A stretch of DNA of 64,000 bases from an uncultured Muribaculum sp. Lineage in GTDB: Bacteria; Bacteroidota; Bacteroidia; Bacteroidales; Muribaculaceae. Numbering within the stretch: position 1 is the first letter of the stretch; each line of letters opens with the position of its first letter. The notes under the pieces were generated by a model. That model had not been told where the DNA came from, did not search any database, and saw only the letters and a program-made list of their open reading frames with translations. The stretch lies in contig CAJTSK010000005.1 of NCBI GenBank assembly GCA_910578835.1, positions 39,055-103,054 on the forward strand, in the 5' to 3' direction. This document shows positions 42,760 to 51,196 of this stretch, piece by piece. A program made the translations under genes and the position numbers.

Positions 42760-43338
42760 GTGAAAATTCTCATAATAGACTACAAACCGGGCAAAGAGTT
42801 AGCCGACATCTGTGCCTACGCAACCGCAGCCGGACACAGAATCGAGATAGCATCAGCCATTGAAAGCGAAGACCCGCGCATAAAACCATCATTCAACATA
42901 GGCAATCGCGCCGACAGAATCACTCACCACGCAATCGGATACATCAGTGACTCTTATCACCTGCACTCAACGCGCCCTACATCTACGCTACTAAATCGCA
43001 TAGTAACTCTCAGCCCCGACATAATACACATTTATAATATAGAGGAACCATACCTCAACCTGCCACTCATCGCCTACGTACTGGCTCGATACAAGATACC
43101 CACCCTCATCACTCTCAGAAATCCGGACAATATCTACCGCAACAAAAAGGCATTGATAAAGCGTACAGCCCATAACCACGGGATTTTTACGGCTACATTT
43201 GCCGAATGGGATTTCCTTCACCTTGCATTTGAGAAAAGAGAGGCTGCCGAACATGAAATATCAATCTACCATCCCGGCTATCACATAGACCCCGTAAATC
43301 CGCCATCAAGCTATCTCAAAATTTACGAAGCGATATAG
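42760..43338 (+). CDS. Short glycosyltransferase-4-like N-terminal domain protein
   Basis: A protein of 192 residues with a GTG start (MKILIIDYKPGKELADIC). The same frame is open back to 41725, but that part is antisense to the ATP-grasp gene. The segment HLHSTRPTSTLLNRIVTLSPDIIHIYNIEEPYLNLPLI matches the N-terminal Rossmann half of Bacteroidetes GT4 enzymes, in which an Arg/Ser-rich stretch precedes DIIHIHN. The nucleotide-sugar-binding C-terminal half is absent. It may be a truncated relic or a stand-alone acceptor-binding subunit. A minus-strand terminator starts 4 bp past the stop. Confidence 0.62.
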   Translation: MKILIIDYKPGKELADICAYATAAGHRIEIASAIESEDPRIKPSFNIGNRADRITHHAIGYISDSYHLHSTRPTSTLLNRIVTLSPDIIHIYNIEEPYLNLPLIAYVLARYKIPTLITLRNPDNIYRNKKALIKRTAHNHGIFTATFAEWDFLHLAFEKREAAEHEISIYHPGYHIDPVNPPSSYLKIYEAI

Positions 43339-43342
43339 CGTA

Positions 43343-43535
43343 AAACGAAAAAGCCACTCTCACGAGTGGCTTAATTCGTTTTGGCATATCCGCCAATAAT
43401 CAACCTAAAACATTAATTAATCAAAAACACTTTTCATCATTGTATAAACTAACTATCCTAATTCTTCACATCAAAAATACTAACCCTTTTTTTATAATTT
43501 TCAAATCTTAGACTGAGTAAATTATTTTACACATT
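43343..43535 (-). ncRNA. Candidate minus-strand small RNA with terminator
   Basis: TATCTTTG on the minus strand (43544-43537) could start a transcript near 43531. It would end at the stem AGCCACTC/GAGTGGCT (43371-43364 and 43359-43352, loop GTGA), followed on the minus strand by TTTTTCGTTTT. Just before it is GGC/GCC pairing around 43382-43393. No ORF beyond seven codons is seen. It occupies the left part of the 830-bp gap 43339-44168. Function unknown. Confidence 0.4.
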
Positions 43536-43787
43536 GCAAAGATATAACTTGAATCAACATCTTGAATGTACATCTCAGTGCAATATAAAACATATTAAAT
43601 TTATACAACTTTTAATTTACTCATTTTCTGCTATTTAACTATATCAAACAATATATTCTACATAATGTATTTTTAGCTAAAAATTATTACAATTAGATGG
43701 TTTTTGATAATTTTTACCCATTTTTTTCCGTCTTTTTAAATCGCATAAAAAGCGACACAATCCAAGCCAACAGCTCAAAAATAGAAG

Positions 43788-44015
43788 ATACGGGGGCAAC
43801 ATCCTCCCGATGTCGCCCCCGTATTCCTGTTCCACAGGTATTCAACCTTTACTAACTAACATCAATCTTTTCTACTCAAAAAACAATACCTATTGATTTG
43901 CCTTTTCAAAATATATATGAAACTTAATTTCTACATTCCGCCATTATAATCCGGAAACTATCCGGAAAGAGAATCGCCAAGCCAAGCCAAACAACTGAGA
44001 CAAACTCAACGATTA
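43788..44015 (-). ncRNA. Candidate minus-strand transcript ending in a 15-bp hairpin
   Basis: A TATCTTTG box lies at 44028-44021 on the minus strand. About 190 nt downstream, 43788-43802 and 43810-43824 form a 15-bp stem with one mismatch and loop CCTCCCG. This is followed on the minus strand by CTTCTATTTTTG. The stretch between has only ORFs of up to seven codons. It fills the right part of the same long gap. It could be a 3'-UTR feature of the DUF6377 gene instead. Confidence 0.35.
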
Positions 44016-44168
44016 CGGCACAAAGATAATCATAGAGAAAGCACCTTGTCAATAGCATCATAGTGCGATATAACTCATCTTAAAAGAAACGGACAAATAA
44101 ACGCCTGATGCTCAACACACAAGCCAACAGCTACTCAACCGCCCATATAACAAAATTCAAAGAGAATG

Positions 44169-45767
44169 TCACTGCACACCCCCGATATTAAGAATGTCAC
44201 GCTCAAAGGTATCACGATTTTTAGCCCTGCTCTTCAAGCGGTTACGGTAAGTGTACACCGTATTCAACGACAATCCGAGGAATCGAGCCATCTGCGCGCT
44301 GTCTTCAAGCCCGAGGCGCATGAAGGCAAGTATGCGCAATTCAGGCGTAAGTTTCTTTGAATCAGCGATAACAAACTTCTTGTCATCAAGCAGCAGTTTG
44401 TTGACATCAGAGATAAAATCAGGATAGATATTAATAAATGCATTATCAAACACTTCATAAAACAGCTTGCTCTGCTCCTCTATAAAACGCCCCGACTTCA
44501 CCATCCCGTACAAGTCTTCAATCTGACCCGCCGTAATCTTACGGCTCACCGTACGATTAAACTCCTCAAGCTTATCCATGTAGACAGAGCAAAGCGACAG
44601 GAATTCAGCGATATACACTTCCTTGACAGAATTAGCCTTTGCAAGCTTCGCCCTCAGGTCGCTCAAGCGCTTCAAGTCGTTCATCTTATTACGCATAATC
44701 ATGAACACAAGAAAACATATTAGCAACAGACAGCCGAGCATAATCCATAATATGCGCGTATAACGTTGCTGCTGAAGCCGGTAGGCATTTTCCACCATAG
44801 GAAATGCGCCCGCAACGTGCATGCTCCTAATTAAAGTGCCACACATGGCGATATTTTCCTGCGACAGAAACAGATAGTTATAAGCCCTCATAACATCATC
44901 TCTTTCATACAACCTGGCACTTATCTGCCGCAAAGCCTCCCCGTCGGTGTAAGCGTTATGTACCTCAAAATGAGCATTAAGAGTCATAAAGTATAGCCAA
45001 GGCTCCATCCTGCCCCTGTTAAACTGGGCAATCGACAGATTGGCTGCCGCATCACCGAAATGCGGGTCATTCATGTTGATTGTCTCAAGATAGTCACTCA
45101 ATGTAGCCATTGAAAGTGACAGCTGGTCAGTGCCAAGATAATGACACCCAAGAAACAGCCGGTACTCCGGCGAGTCGACAGGAGTCATTGAAAGCAACGA
45201 GTCATTATAGGCAAGATAGCGGCTGAAATACTTGGTATTCAGCTCGTGAGGCGAGTAAAACGACGTTATGCAAAGATAAGCACTCCGCGCATTCCTGAAA
45301 AAGACACGCTTCAGGTCATAGTCAACCATCATGCGCTCACAAGAATCAATACGCATTATAGCCTCATGTACATGTCCTCTCAGCGGCATTACATCTATCT
45401 GATTAAGATAAAGCCTCTTAGCCCTCAGCGAATCGCCATTTTCACGGGCAAGCCGTATAGCCCGCTCCGAATAGCTCCATGTCGAATCGACCTGTAGATG
45501 ACGAAACGACCTGACTAATTGTTCAAGCACTACAATCTCATCGTCATAACGCATTCCGGGAGCCGAAAGCTCATGACGCAACGAATCTATAATAGTGTAC
45601 ACACTGTCAATCTTTTCCTGACGATGCTCCAATGCCTTATCAAGCGACTTCAACGCGCGGTCAAGCGTAGCCGGAAAGTTCGGCGCCGCAAAACAAGCGG
45701 GCGCAACCGCCATGCAGAGCACTATCGCCATCGCAACACGAATAAAACTAAAGGGGTATCGCATCAT
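44169..45767 (-). CDS. DUF6377 membrane regulator (TPR-like, TM, C-terminal HTH), copy 2
   Basis: A 532-residue paralog of the protein at 21893-23482. It has a signal peptide (VAMAIVLCMAVAPACFA), helical periplasmic repeats, and a transmembrane helix near residue 335 (RILWIMLGCLLLICFLVFMI). A coiled coil (MNDLKRLSDLRAKLAKANSVKEVYIAEFL) follows, then the C-terminal HTH region LRILAFMRLGLEDSAQMARFLGLSLNTVYTYRNRLKSRAKNRD. The last 60 residues are clearly alike between the two copies, and the periplasmic halves differ, so they probably sense different signals. It is isolated between two non-coding stretches. Confidence 0.85.
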   Translation of the reverse strand: MMRYPFSFIRVAMAIVLCMAVAPACFAAPNFPATLDRALKSLDKALEHRQEKIDSVYTIIDSLRHELSAPGMRYDDEIVVLEQLVRSFRHLQVDSTWSYSERAIRLARENGDSLRAKRLYLNQIDVMPLRGHVHEAIMRIDSCERMMVDYDLKRVFFRNARSAYLCITSFYSPHELNTKYFSRYLAYNDSLLSMTPVDSPEYRLFLGCHYLGTDQLSLSMATLSDYLETINMNDPHFGDAAANLSIAQFNRGRMEPWLYFMTLNAHFEVHNAYTDGEALRQISARLYERDDVMRAYNYLFLSQENIAMCGTLIRSMHVAGAFPMVENAYRLQQQRYTRILWIMLGCLLLICFLVFMIMRNKMNDLKRLSDLRAKLAKANSVKEVYIAEFLSLCSVYMDKLEEFNRTVSRKITAGQIEDLYGMVKSGRFIEEQSKLFYEVFDNAFINIYPDFISDVNKLLLDDKKFVIADSKKLTPELRILAFMRLGLEDSAQMARFLGLSLNTVYTYRNRLKSRAKNRDTFERDILNIGGVQ

Positions 45768-45807
45768 GTTTTATGGTAATTAATTGGCATTCTTATATCC
45801 TTATATA

Positions 45808-45815
45808 CAAAGATA
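45808..45815 (-). promoter_or_regulatory. -7 box of the second DUF6377 gene
   Basis: TATCTTTG on the minus strand, 41 nt before the start codon. Confidence 0.6.
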
Positions 45816-45926
45816 TATTAAAATCCCGACATACTTACATGCATTAACTCTTTTTCACACACATAAATTCAATTATCCAGCCGACATTTCTTAATTTAGC
45901 AAGCTAAACGGTCGCGATGCTTTTAT

Positions 45927-45982
45927 ACAAAAACGGCCGCTTCTCACGAAGTGGCCATTTTTGTGCCTTTTCTCAAAAAGGC
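45927..45982 (-). terminator. Tandem hairpins in the 45.8-46.3 kb gap
   Basis: Stem one pairs GGCCGCTTC (45935-45943) with GAAGTGGCC (45948-45956), loop TCAC (GTGA on the minus strand), flanked by ACAAAAA and TTTTTGT. Stem two pairs GCCTTTT (45965-45971) with AAAAGGC (45976-45982). The T-run supports termination in both directions. Minus-strand -7-like boxes TAGGTTTG (45993-45986) and TAATTTTG (46092-46085) lie upstream. The rest of the 583-bp gap 45768-46350 is AT-rich with no gene that I can support. Confidence 0.6.
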
Positions 45983-46314
45983 TTTCAAACCTAACATAAA
46001 ACACATTTACTATTATGCACTATTTACATTCGTCTAATTTTTGGAAATACTGACCGAACGACTTATATCGAACTTTCAGTATCACAAAATTAATCATTTG
46101 TTCACTATCCACATAAGGAATACGATACAAATACAAAAATATGAGGAATCTATATAAATTTTACACACTGATAATCAGCAATAATTCCATTTAAAATATA
46201 AATCTTAATTTAACACATATTTGTTTCTCACACCATCGGGCACTTACGATTTCAAACAAAAAATCCACCTTCTTTATTCCAAAATCCACATCATTCAATC
46301 TTACATAACTTCAA

Positions 46315-46346
46315 TTTGCTAATTTTAAGATTTGCGCTTACCTTTG
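46315..46346 (+). promoter_or_regulatory. Promoter of the BASS transporter gene, near-leaderless
   Basis: TTTG at 46315-46318, a 20-nt spacer and TACCTTTG at 46339-46346. The ATG follows after only 4 nt. Confidence 0.7.
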
Positions 46347-46350
46347 CACC

Positions 46351-47271
46351 ATGAAATCATCAAAATTCAGGCAGCAACTAAAGCCGTGGATATTGCCCCT
46401 TGCAATGGTCATCGGGATAATATTTCATGACTACATAGGCATAGTGGCATTCCTGTCGCCATGCTTGATTTTCATCATGCTCTTAATCACTTTCTGCCGT
46501 GTATCGGCAAATGACTTTAAAATCACCAAATTCATATGGGTCCTTCTTGCAGTGCAGATACTCGGTGCTGTCGCCGTGTACCTTGCAATAGCCCCGTTAA
46601 GCACTGACATCGCACAAGGAGCCTTTATATGCATCTTCTGCCCCACTGCAACAGCCGCGCCCGTAATCACCGGAATGTTGGGAGGATCGGTGCCAAGGCT
46701 CGTAACCTACTCAATCTTCAGCAATGTCGCCGTGGCGCTCCTTGCCCCCGCGCTGTTCACACTTATAGGCACAGGCAACGAGATAGCTTTTCTCGACTCG
46801 GTAATGACCATATGCACCAAAGTATTCCCGCTGATACTCGCCCCGCTTGCGCTCGCACTGCTCTTCCGCGCGTTCGCTCCACGAATCCACAACGAGATAG
46901 CCAACCGCCAGTCGCTCTCGTTCTACATATGGGCGGTAGCCCTCATCATCGTGGTAGGAAACGCGGTAAGCTTCATCATGAAAGAGCCCTCCGACCGCAT
47001 ACCTGAAATGCTGCTCATAGCCTTTGCCGCGCTCATCGCCTGCTGCTTCCAATTCTGGATTGGCAGGAAAATCGGAGCAAAACTTGGCGACAAGATATCG
47101 GGAGCGCAAGGGCTGGGACAAAAAAACACCGTGCTTGCCATATGGATGGCGCTCACCTACCTCAACCCAATTGCCTCGGTAGGACCTGCGGCATATGTAG
47201 CGTGGCAAAACACCATCAATTCACTACAGCTATTTTACAAGGCAAAGCAAGAAAAAAAGCATACCGATTAG
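46351..47271 (+). CDS. Bile acid:sodium symporter (BASS) family transporter
   Basis: A 306-residue membrane protein with nine or ten hydrophobic helices. The conserved crossover regions are recognisable: FICIFCPTATAAPVITGMLGG near residues 92-112, which contains the sodium-site turn, and LGQKNTVLAIWMALTYLNPIASVGPAAY near 252-280. The family takes up bile acids, pantoate or other organic anions with sodium. In a gut Bacteroidales bile acids are plausible but not shown. A Crp/Fnr regulator gene starts 72 bp downstream on the same strand. Confidence 0.87.
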   Translation: MKSSKFRQQLKPWILPLAMVIGIIFHDYIGIVAFLSPCLIFIMLLITFCRVSANDFKITKFIWVLLAVQILGAVAVYLAIAPLSTDIAQGAFICIFCPTATAAPVITGMLGGSVPRLVTYSIFSNVAVALLAPALFTLIGTGNEIAFLDSVMTICTKVFPLILAPLALALLFRAFAPRIHNEIANRQSLSFYIWAVALIIVVGNAVSFIMKEPSDRIPEMLLIAFAALIACCFQFWIGRKIGAKLGDKISGAQGLGQKNTVLAIWMALTYLNPIASVGPAAYVAWQNTINSLQLFYKAKQEKKHTD

Positions 47272-47343
47272 CTGTCGTTTAGTTAATTTTAGAAACTTTT
47301 ATTAAACAACAGCGTTACTATTATACAATATAATACCAGAGTC

Positions 47344-48030
47344 ATGAACAGCATGTATGAAATACTGATGGAGCTCCCGCTATTCAAGGGAGTGAGCCGA
47401 TACAAACTATCGGAAGTCGTTGGCACTACAAAATTTCATTTTCTGAAATATCTTGCCGACGAGACCGTAGTCAACGCCGGTGACCCATGTACCCACATCG
47501 TATTCATCATCTCCGGCAAGCTCAGGGTCACCATCGCCAATTCCAACAACCGGTTCAAGGTGTCGCAGACACTCGAAGCGCCCAATGTGCTATCACCGGA
47601 GTTCCTGTTTGGAAGAGCCCCGTTTTATCCATGTTCGGCAGTGGCACTTGAGCCGACAAGCATCTTGCAGATATCCAAGGCTGACTACACCAAGATACTA
47701 AACACCGACGAGATATTTCTCTTCAACTTCCTGAACATCTTGTCGCGCAATGCGCAAAAAGCGGTCGACGGAATCCTCGCCATCACCACAGGAAGCCTTG
47801 AGGAGCGCATAGCGTTCTGGATTATCTCGCTCACTCAGCCCGGAGGCACCGACATAGCGCTCACATGCAAACAGCGTGACCTCTATTCGCTATTCGGCGT
47901 ACAGCGCACATCTTTCATCGCCACTCTCGACAGCCTCAAAGAGCGCGACATCATCGAGTATGACGCCAATGAGATAAGGATAAAGTCGCGACAGGCACTG
48001 CTCGACATATTGCACACTACCGCCGACTGA
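47344..48030 (+). CDS. Crp/Fnr family transcriptional regulator
   Basis: A 228-residue regulator with a cyclic-nucleotide-binding beta-roll (FHFLKYLADETVVNAGDPCTHIVFIISGKLRVTI, about 30-65). A dimerisation helix (NAQKAVDGILAITTGSLEERIAFWI) and a winged helix (TCKQRDLYSLFGVQRTSFIATLDSLKERDIIEYD, about 178-211) follow. There is no FNR-type Cys cluster and the cAMP pocket is not conserved, so its ligand is unknown. It follows the BASS transporter gene, which it may regulate. Confidence 0.9.
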   Translation: MNSMYEILMELPLFKGVSRYKLSEVVGTTKFHFLKYLADETVVNAGDPCTHIVFIISGKLRVTIANSNNRFKVSQTLEAPNVLSPEFLFGRAPFYPCSAVALEPTSILQISKADYTKILNTDEIFLFNFLNILSRNAQKAVDGILAITTGSLEERIAFWIISLTQPGGTDIALTCKQRDLYSLFGVQRTSFIATLDSLKERDIIEYDANEIRIKSRQALLDILHTTAD

Positions 48031-48044
48031 CCTCACTAAAATCC

Positions 48045-49400
48045 TCAATCTGCCAACTCGCATATCAATGTCGCCGACGATGAGCCGGTGACACGTACGC
48101 GGGCTGTGTCGCCAATCCGGAAAGAGCCACGCGGGAAAACGCAAGTCTTATTCTGACCGTTTCTTCCCACCATCTGCTCCTTGGAACGCTTCGACACACC
48201 CTCTACAAGCACGTCAAACTCTTTTCCGACATCCCTGCGGTTAGATTCAGCCGACAGCTCGTTTTGAAGCGCGATCATGCGGTTCAAGCGGTCAATCTTC
48301 ACCTCTTCAGCCACATTATCAGGCATAGTCCGGGCGGCAAGAGTGCCGGGGCGTTCTGAATATTTAAACATAAACGCCGAGTCAAATCCCACTTCACGCA
48401 TGAGGCTGAGCGTCTGCTCAAAATCCTCCTCGGTCTCGCCATGAAATCCGGTAAACATGTCGGTCGAGATTCCACAGTCAGGAATCGCACGACGTATGGC
48501 GGCAATACGGTCAAGATACCACTCACGCGTATATTTGCGGTTCATAGCCTTCAACACCGAGTTGGAACCCGACTGCACAGGAAGGTGAATATGATTACAT
48601 ATATTATCATGAGCCGCAATCGTAGCTATAATCTCGTCGCTCATATCCTTGGGCTGACTTGTGGTAAACCTCACCCTCATATCAGGCGCAGCCTCAGCCA
48701 CCATGGCAAGAAGGCGCGCAAAACCCACGCTTTCACCATCGGGCGACACATAATTATAGGAGTTAACATTCTGTCCGAGCAATGTCACCTCCTTAAATCC
48801 TCGCTCACGCAGGTCGGCAAGTTCACGCAATATGCTCTCCGCCTCACGGCTGCGCTCGCGACCTCTCGTATAAGGCACAATGCAATAAGAGCAGAAATTA
48901 TTACATCCGCGCATGATGCTTATAAATCCCGACACTCGATTGCCGGTAATCTTCATCGGTATTATGTCGCGATAGGTCTCTGTAGTAGAGAGTTCGACAT
49001 TAATTGCCTTCTCTCCAGCCTCCACTGCGCCTATAAGCGCCGGCAGGTCAAGATAAGAGTCGGGACCGGCCACAAGGTCAACCCCGCAATTGGCGATAAG
49101 GTCATCCTTCACGCGCTCAGCCATACACCCTATCACCCCCACGATAAGACCGCCCTGACGTTTACGGCGGAGCGAGGCAAGATATTGCAGGCGCGAGTGT
49201 ATCTTCTGCTCCGCGTTGTCACGTATCGAGCAGGTGTTGAGCAACACCGCGTCAGCGTCATCAATGTCATCGGTCATGTCATAACCGGCAGTAGCCATCA
49301 CGGCAGCCACCACCTCACTGTCAGCCACATTCATCTGGCATCCGTAAGTTTCTATATACAAGCGTCGCGGCTCGGCGGCGTCATTTATCTTATCAGTCAT
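48045..49400 (-). CDS. miaB: tRNA-2-methylthio-N6-dimethylallyladenosine synthase
   Basis: A 451-residue radical-SAM methylthiotransferase acting on A37 of tRNAs that read UNN codons. I start at ATG 49400 (MTDKINDAAEPRRLYIETYGCQMN); eight further codons are open. The UPF0004 domain has the three cluster cysteines (TYGCQMN, NTCSIRD, GCMAER). The radical-SAM domain has the CxxxCxxC motif in RGCNNFCSYCIVPYTRGRE near residue 150. A C-terminal TRAM domain follows (VLVEGVSKRSKEQMVGRNGQNK). The gene stands alone between two convergent or divergent neighbours. Confidence 0.95.
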   Translation of the reverse strand: MTDKINDAAEPRRLYIETYGCQMNVADSEVVAAVMATAGYDMTDDIDDADAVLLNTCSIRDNAEQKIHSRLQYLASLRRKRQGGLIVGVIGCMAERVKDDLIANCGVDLVAGPDSYLDLPALIGAVEAGEKAINVELSTTETYRDIIPMKITGNRVSGFISIMRGCNNFCSYCIVPYTRGRERSREAESILRELADLRERGFKEVTLLGQNVNSYNYVSPDGESVGFARLLAMVAEAAPDMRVRFTTSQPKDMSDEIIATIAAHDNICNHIHLPVQSGSNSVLKAMNRKYTREWYLDRIAAIRRAIPDCGISTDMFTGFHGETEEDFEQTLSLMREVGFDSAFMFKYSERPGTLAARTMPDNVAEEVKIDRLNRMIALQNELSAESNRRDVGKEFDVLVEGVSKRSKEQMVGRNGQNKTCVFPRGSFRIGDTARVRVTGSSSATLICELAD

Positions 49401-49450
49401 ACCTTTATTAATTTTAATCCTCAAAACAGGTCAACGTCAGCTTGAAAAAT

Positions 49451-49491
49451 TTTGATTGTTGCCCACTTTTATTTACTTTTGTGCAAAATTA
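49451..49491 (+). promoter_or_regulatory. Overlapping divergent promoters of the CoA-transferase gene and miaB
   Basis: On the plus strand TTTG (49451-49454), a 19-nt spacer and TACTTTTG (49474-49481) point to the CoA transferase. On the minus strand TAATTTTG (49491-49484) points to miaB. The two -7 boxes are only 2 bp apart. Confidence 0.55.
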
Positions 49492-49537
49492 CGAATTTTT
49501 CTTCAAAACGACTTTATAACGTAACTTTATCACGACA

Positions 49538-51031
49538 ATGGCATTCCCGATCCTTACAGCTCAAGAAGCAGCCGAAATCATCAATAACGGTGACAATCTC
49601 GGCATCTCAGGATTTACCGCTGCCGGTACTCCGAAAGTAGTAACCGAGGCTTTAGCTCAAAAAGCAGAAAAAGAGCACGCCGAAGGCAGGCCCTTTAAAG
49701 TGAATATATTTTCAGGCGCGTCAACCAACGACCATATCGATGGCGCACTTGCTCGCGCCAACGCTATTGACAAGCGCACCCCCTATCAGAGTTCAGCCGA
49801 CCTCCGCAAGCGCATCAACGCCCATGAGGCTAATTACTTTGACATCCACTTGTCGGAGCTCGCACAGAAACTACGTTACGGCACCTTCGGCGACATCGAC
49901 GTGGCTATCATCGAGGCAGCACGCGTAAGTGACAACGGAGAAATTTTGCTCGGCACCGGTGTAGGCATGACCCCCACCGTGGCAAAGATGGCAAAAAAAA
50001 TCATCATCGAGCTTAACGAGGAAATCCCTGAAACAGTCGAGGGTCTTCACGACCTCTACCTGCCGCTTGACCCTCCCTATCGTCGCGAAATACCCATCTA
50101 TAAGCCGAGCGACCGCATCGGTGAAACGCTGCTCAAAGTCGACCCGTCAAAAATCGTCGGCATCGTGCGCACAAAGAGCACCGACGGTGTTCACGGCTTC
50201 TCTCCGCTTGACTCAGTGACTGAGCAGATTGGCGCCAATGTGTGCAACTTCCTTATCAACGAGCTGCGCCGGGGTGCGATTCCCGCATCATTCCTCCCCT
50301 TGCAGAGCGGCGTAGGCAACGTGGCAAACGCCGTATTGTTCGGACTCGGCGATTCTCCCGAGATTCCCGCGTTTGAAATGTACACCGAGGTAATCCAGGA
50401 TGCAGTCGTTGACCTGATGGCAAATGGCAAGTGTAAATTTGCATCGACCTGTTCAATGACATTCTCCGACGCGAAAATGGCAGAAGTATTCAACAACATC
50501 GACTTCTTCCGCGACAAAATACTTATCCGCCCCGGAGAAATATCCAATAGCCCGGAAATCGTGCGCCGACTCGGTGTCATAACCATGAACACCGCCCTCG
50601 AAGCCGACATATTCGGTAACATCAACTCAACCCACGTCACCGGCACAAAGATGATGAACGGTATCGGCGGCTCCGGCGACTTCACCCGCAACGCCTATAT
50701 CTCTATATTCAGCTGCCCGTCAATCGCAAAGGGCGGACTCATCTCAACAATCGTGCCCATGGTGTCACACCTCGACCACAGCGAACACTCTGTCGACGTG
50801 CTCATCACCGACCAGGGTATCGCCGACCTTCGCGGCAAATCTCCCATCCAGAAGGCACAGACAGTCATCGAAAACTGCGTAAATCCCGAATACAAGGAAC
50901 TGCTCTGGGATTATCTGCGCATGACAAAGGGAGGTCACACACCTCACTCGCTCAACGCCGCCCTTGCATTCCACACAACATTTGTGGCAGAAGGCGACAT
51001 GAGAAAGACCGACTGGTCAAAATTCGCGTAA
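49538..51031 (+). CDS. Acetyl-CoA hydrolase/transferase family protein (succinate- or propionate-type CoA transferase)
   Basis: A 497-residue class I CoA transferase of the Cat1/AarC/ScpC type. It opens ILTAQEAAEIINNGDNLGISGF. The catalytic Glu lies in FEMYTEVIQDA near residue 284. The CoA-binding glycine motif GIGGSGDFTRNAYISIF is near 375-391, with VSHLDHSEHSVDVLITDQGIADLRG after it. In propionate-producing Bacteroidales such enzymes move CoA between propionyl-, succinyl- and acetyl-CoA. Which pair applies cannot be read from sequence. It is monocistronic with a strong terminator. Confidence 0.92.
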   Translation: MAFPILTAQEAAEIINNGDNLGISGFTAAGTPKVVTEALAQKAEKEHAEGRPFKVNIFSGASTNDHIDGALARANAIDKRTPYQSSADLRKRINAHEANYFDIHLSELAQKLRYGTFGDIDVAIIEAARVSDNGEILLGTGVGMTPTVAKMAKKIIIELNEEIPETVEGLHDLYLPLDPPYRREIPIYKPSDRIGETLLKVDPSKIVGIVRTKSTDGVHGFSPLDSVTEQIGANVCNFLINELRRGAIPASFLPLQSGVGNVANAVLFGLGDSPEIPAFEMYTEVIQDAVVDLMANGKCKFASTCSMTFSDAKMAEVFNNIDFFRDKILIRPGEISNSPEIVRRLGVITMNTALEADIFGNINSTHVTGTKMMNGIGGSGDFTRNAYISIFSCPSIAKGGLISTIVPMVSHLDHSEHSVDVLITDQGIADLRGKSPIQKAQTVIENCVNPEYKELLWDYLRMTKGGHTPHSLNAALAFHTTFVAEGDMRKTDWSKFA

Positions 51032-51070
51032 AGCCCGACAAGACTTTAACAAGTTAGTATACAGCCAAAT

Positions 51071-51115
51071 AATCATGGCGGAGAGACAACAAGCTCTCCG
51101 CCATGATTATTTTTT
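51071..51115 (+). terminator. Terminator of the CoA-transferase gene
   Basis: A 15-bp perfect stem AATCATGGCGGAGAG (51071-51085) pairs with 51094-51108. The 8-nt loop and trailing ATTTTTT make this a textbook rho-independent terminator. Confidence 0.9.
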
Positions 51116-51126
51116 AGCGTCAAACT

Positions 51127-51158
51127 CTTGACAAGCGGGCATTTATGTTGTAAATTTG
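51127..51158 (+). promoter_or_regulatory. Promoter of the ftsX gene cluster
   Basis: CTTG at 51127-51130, a 20-nt spacer and TAAATTTG at 51151-51158, 38 nt before the ftsX ATG. Confidence 0.55.
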
Positions 51159-51196
51159 CACGTCATTAGGCAATTATCGCCTTGCTGACACCATAT

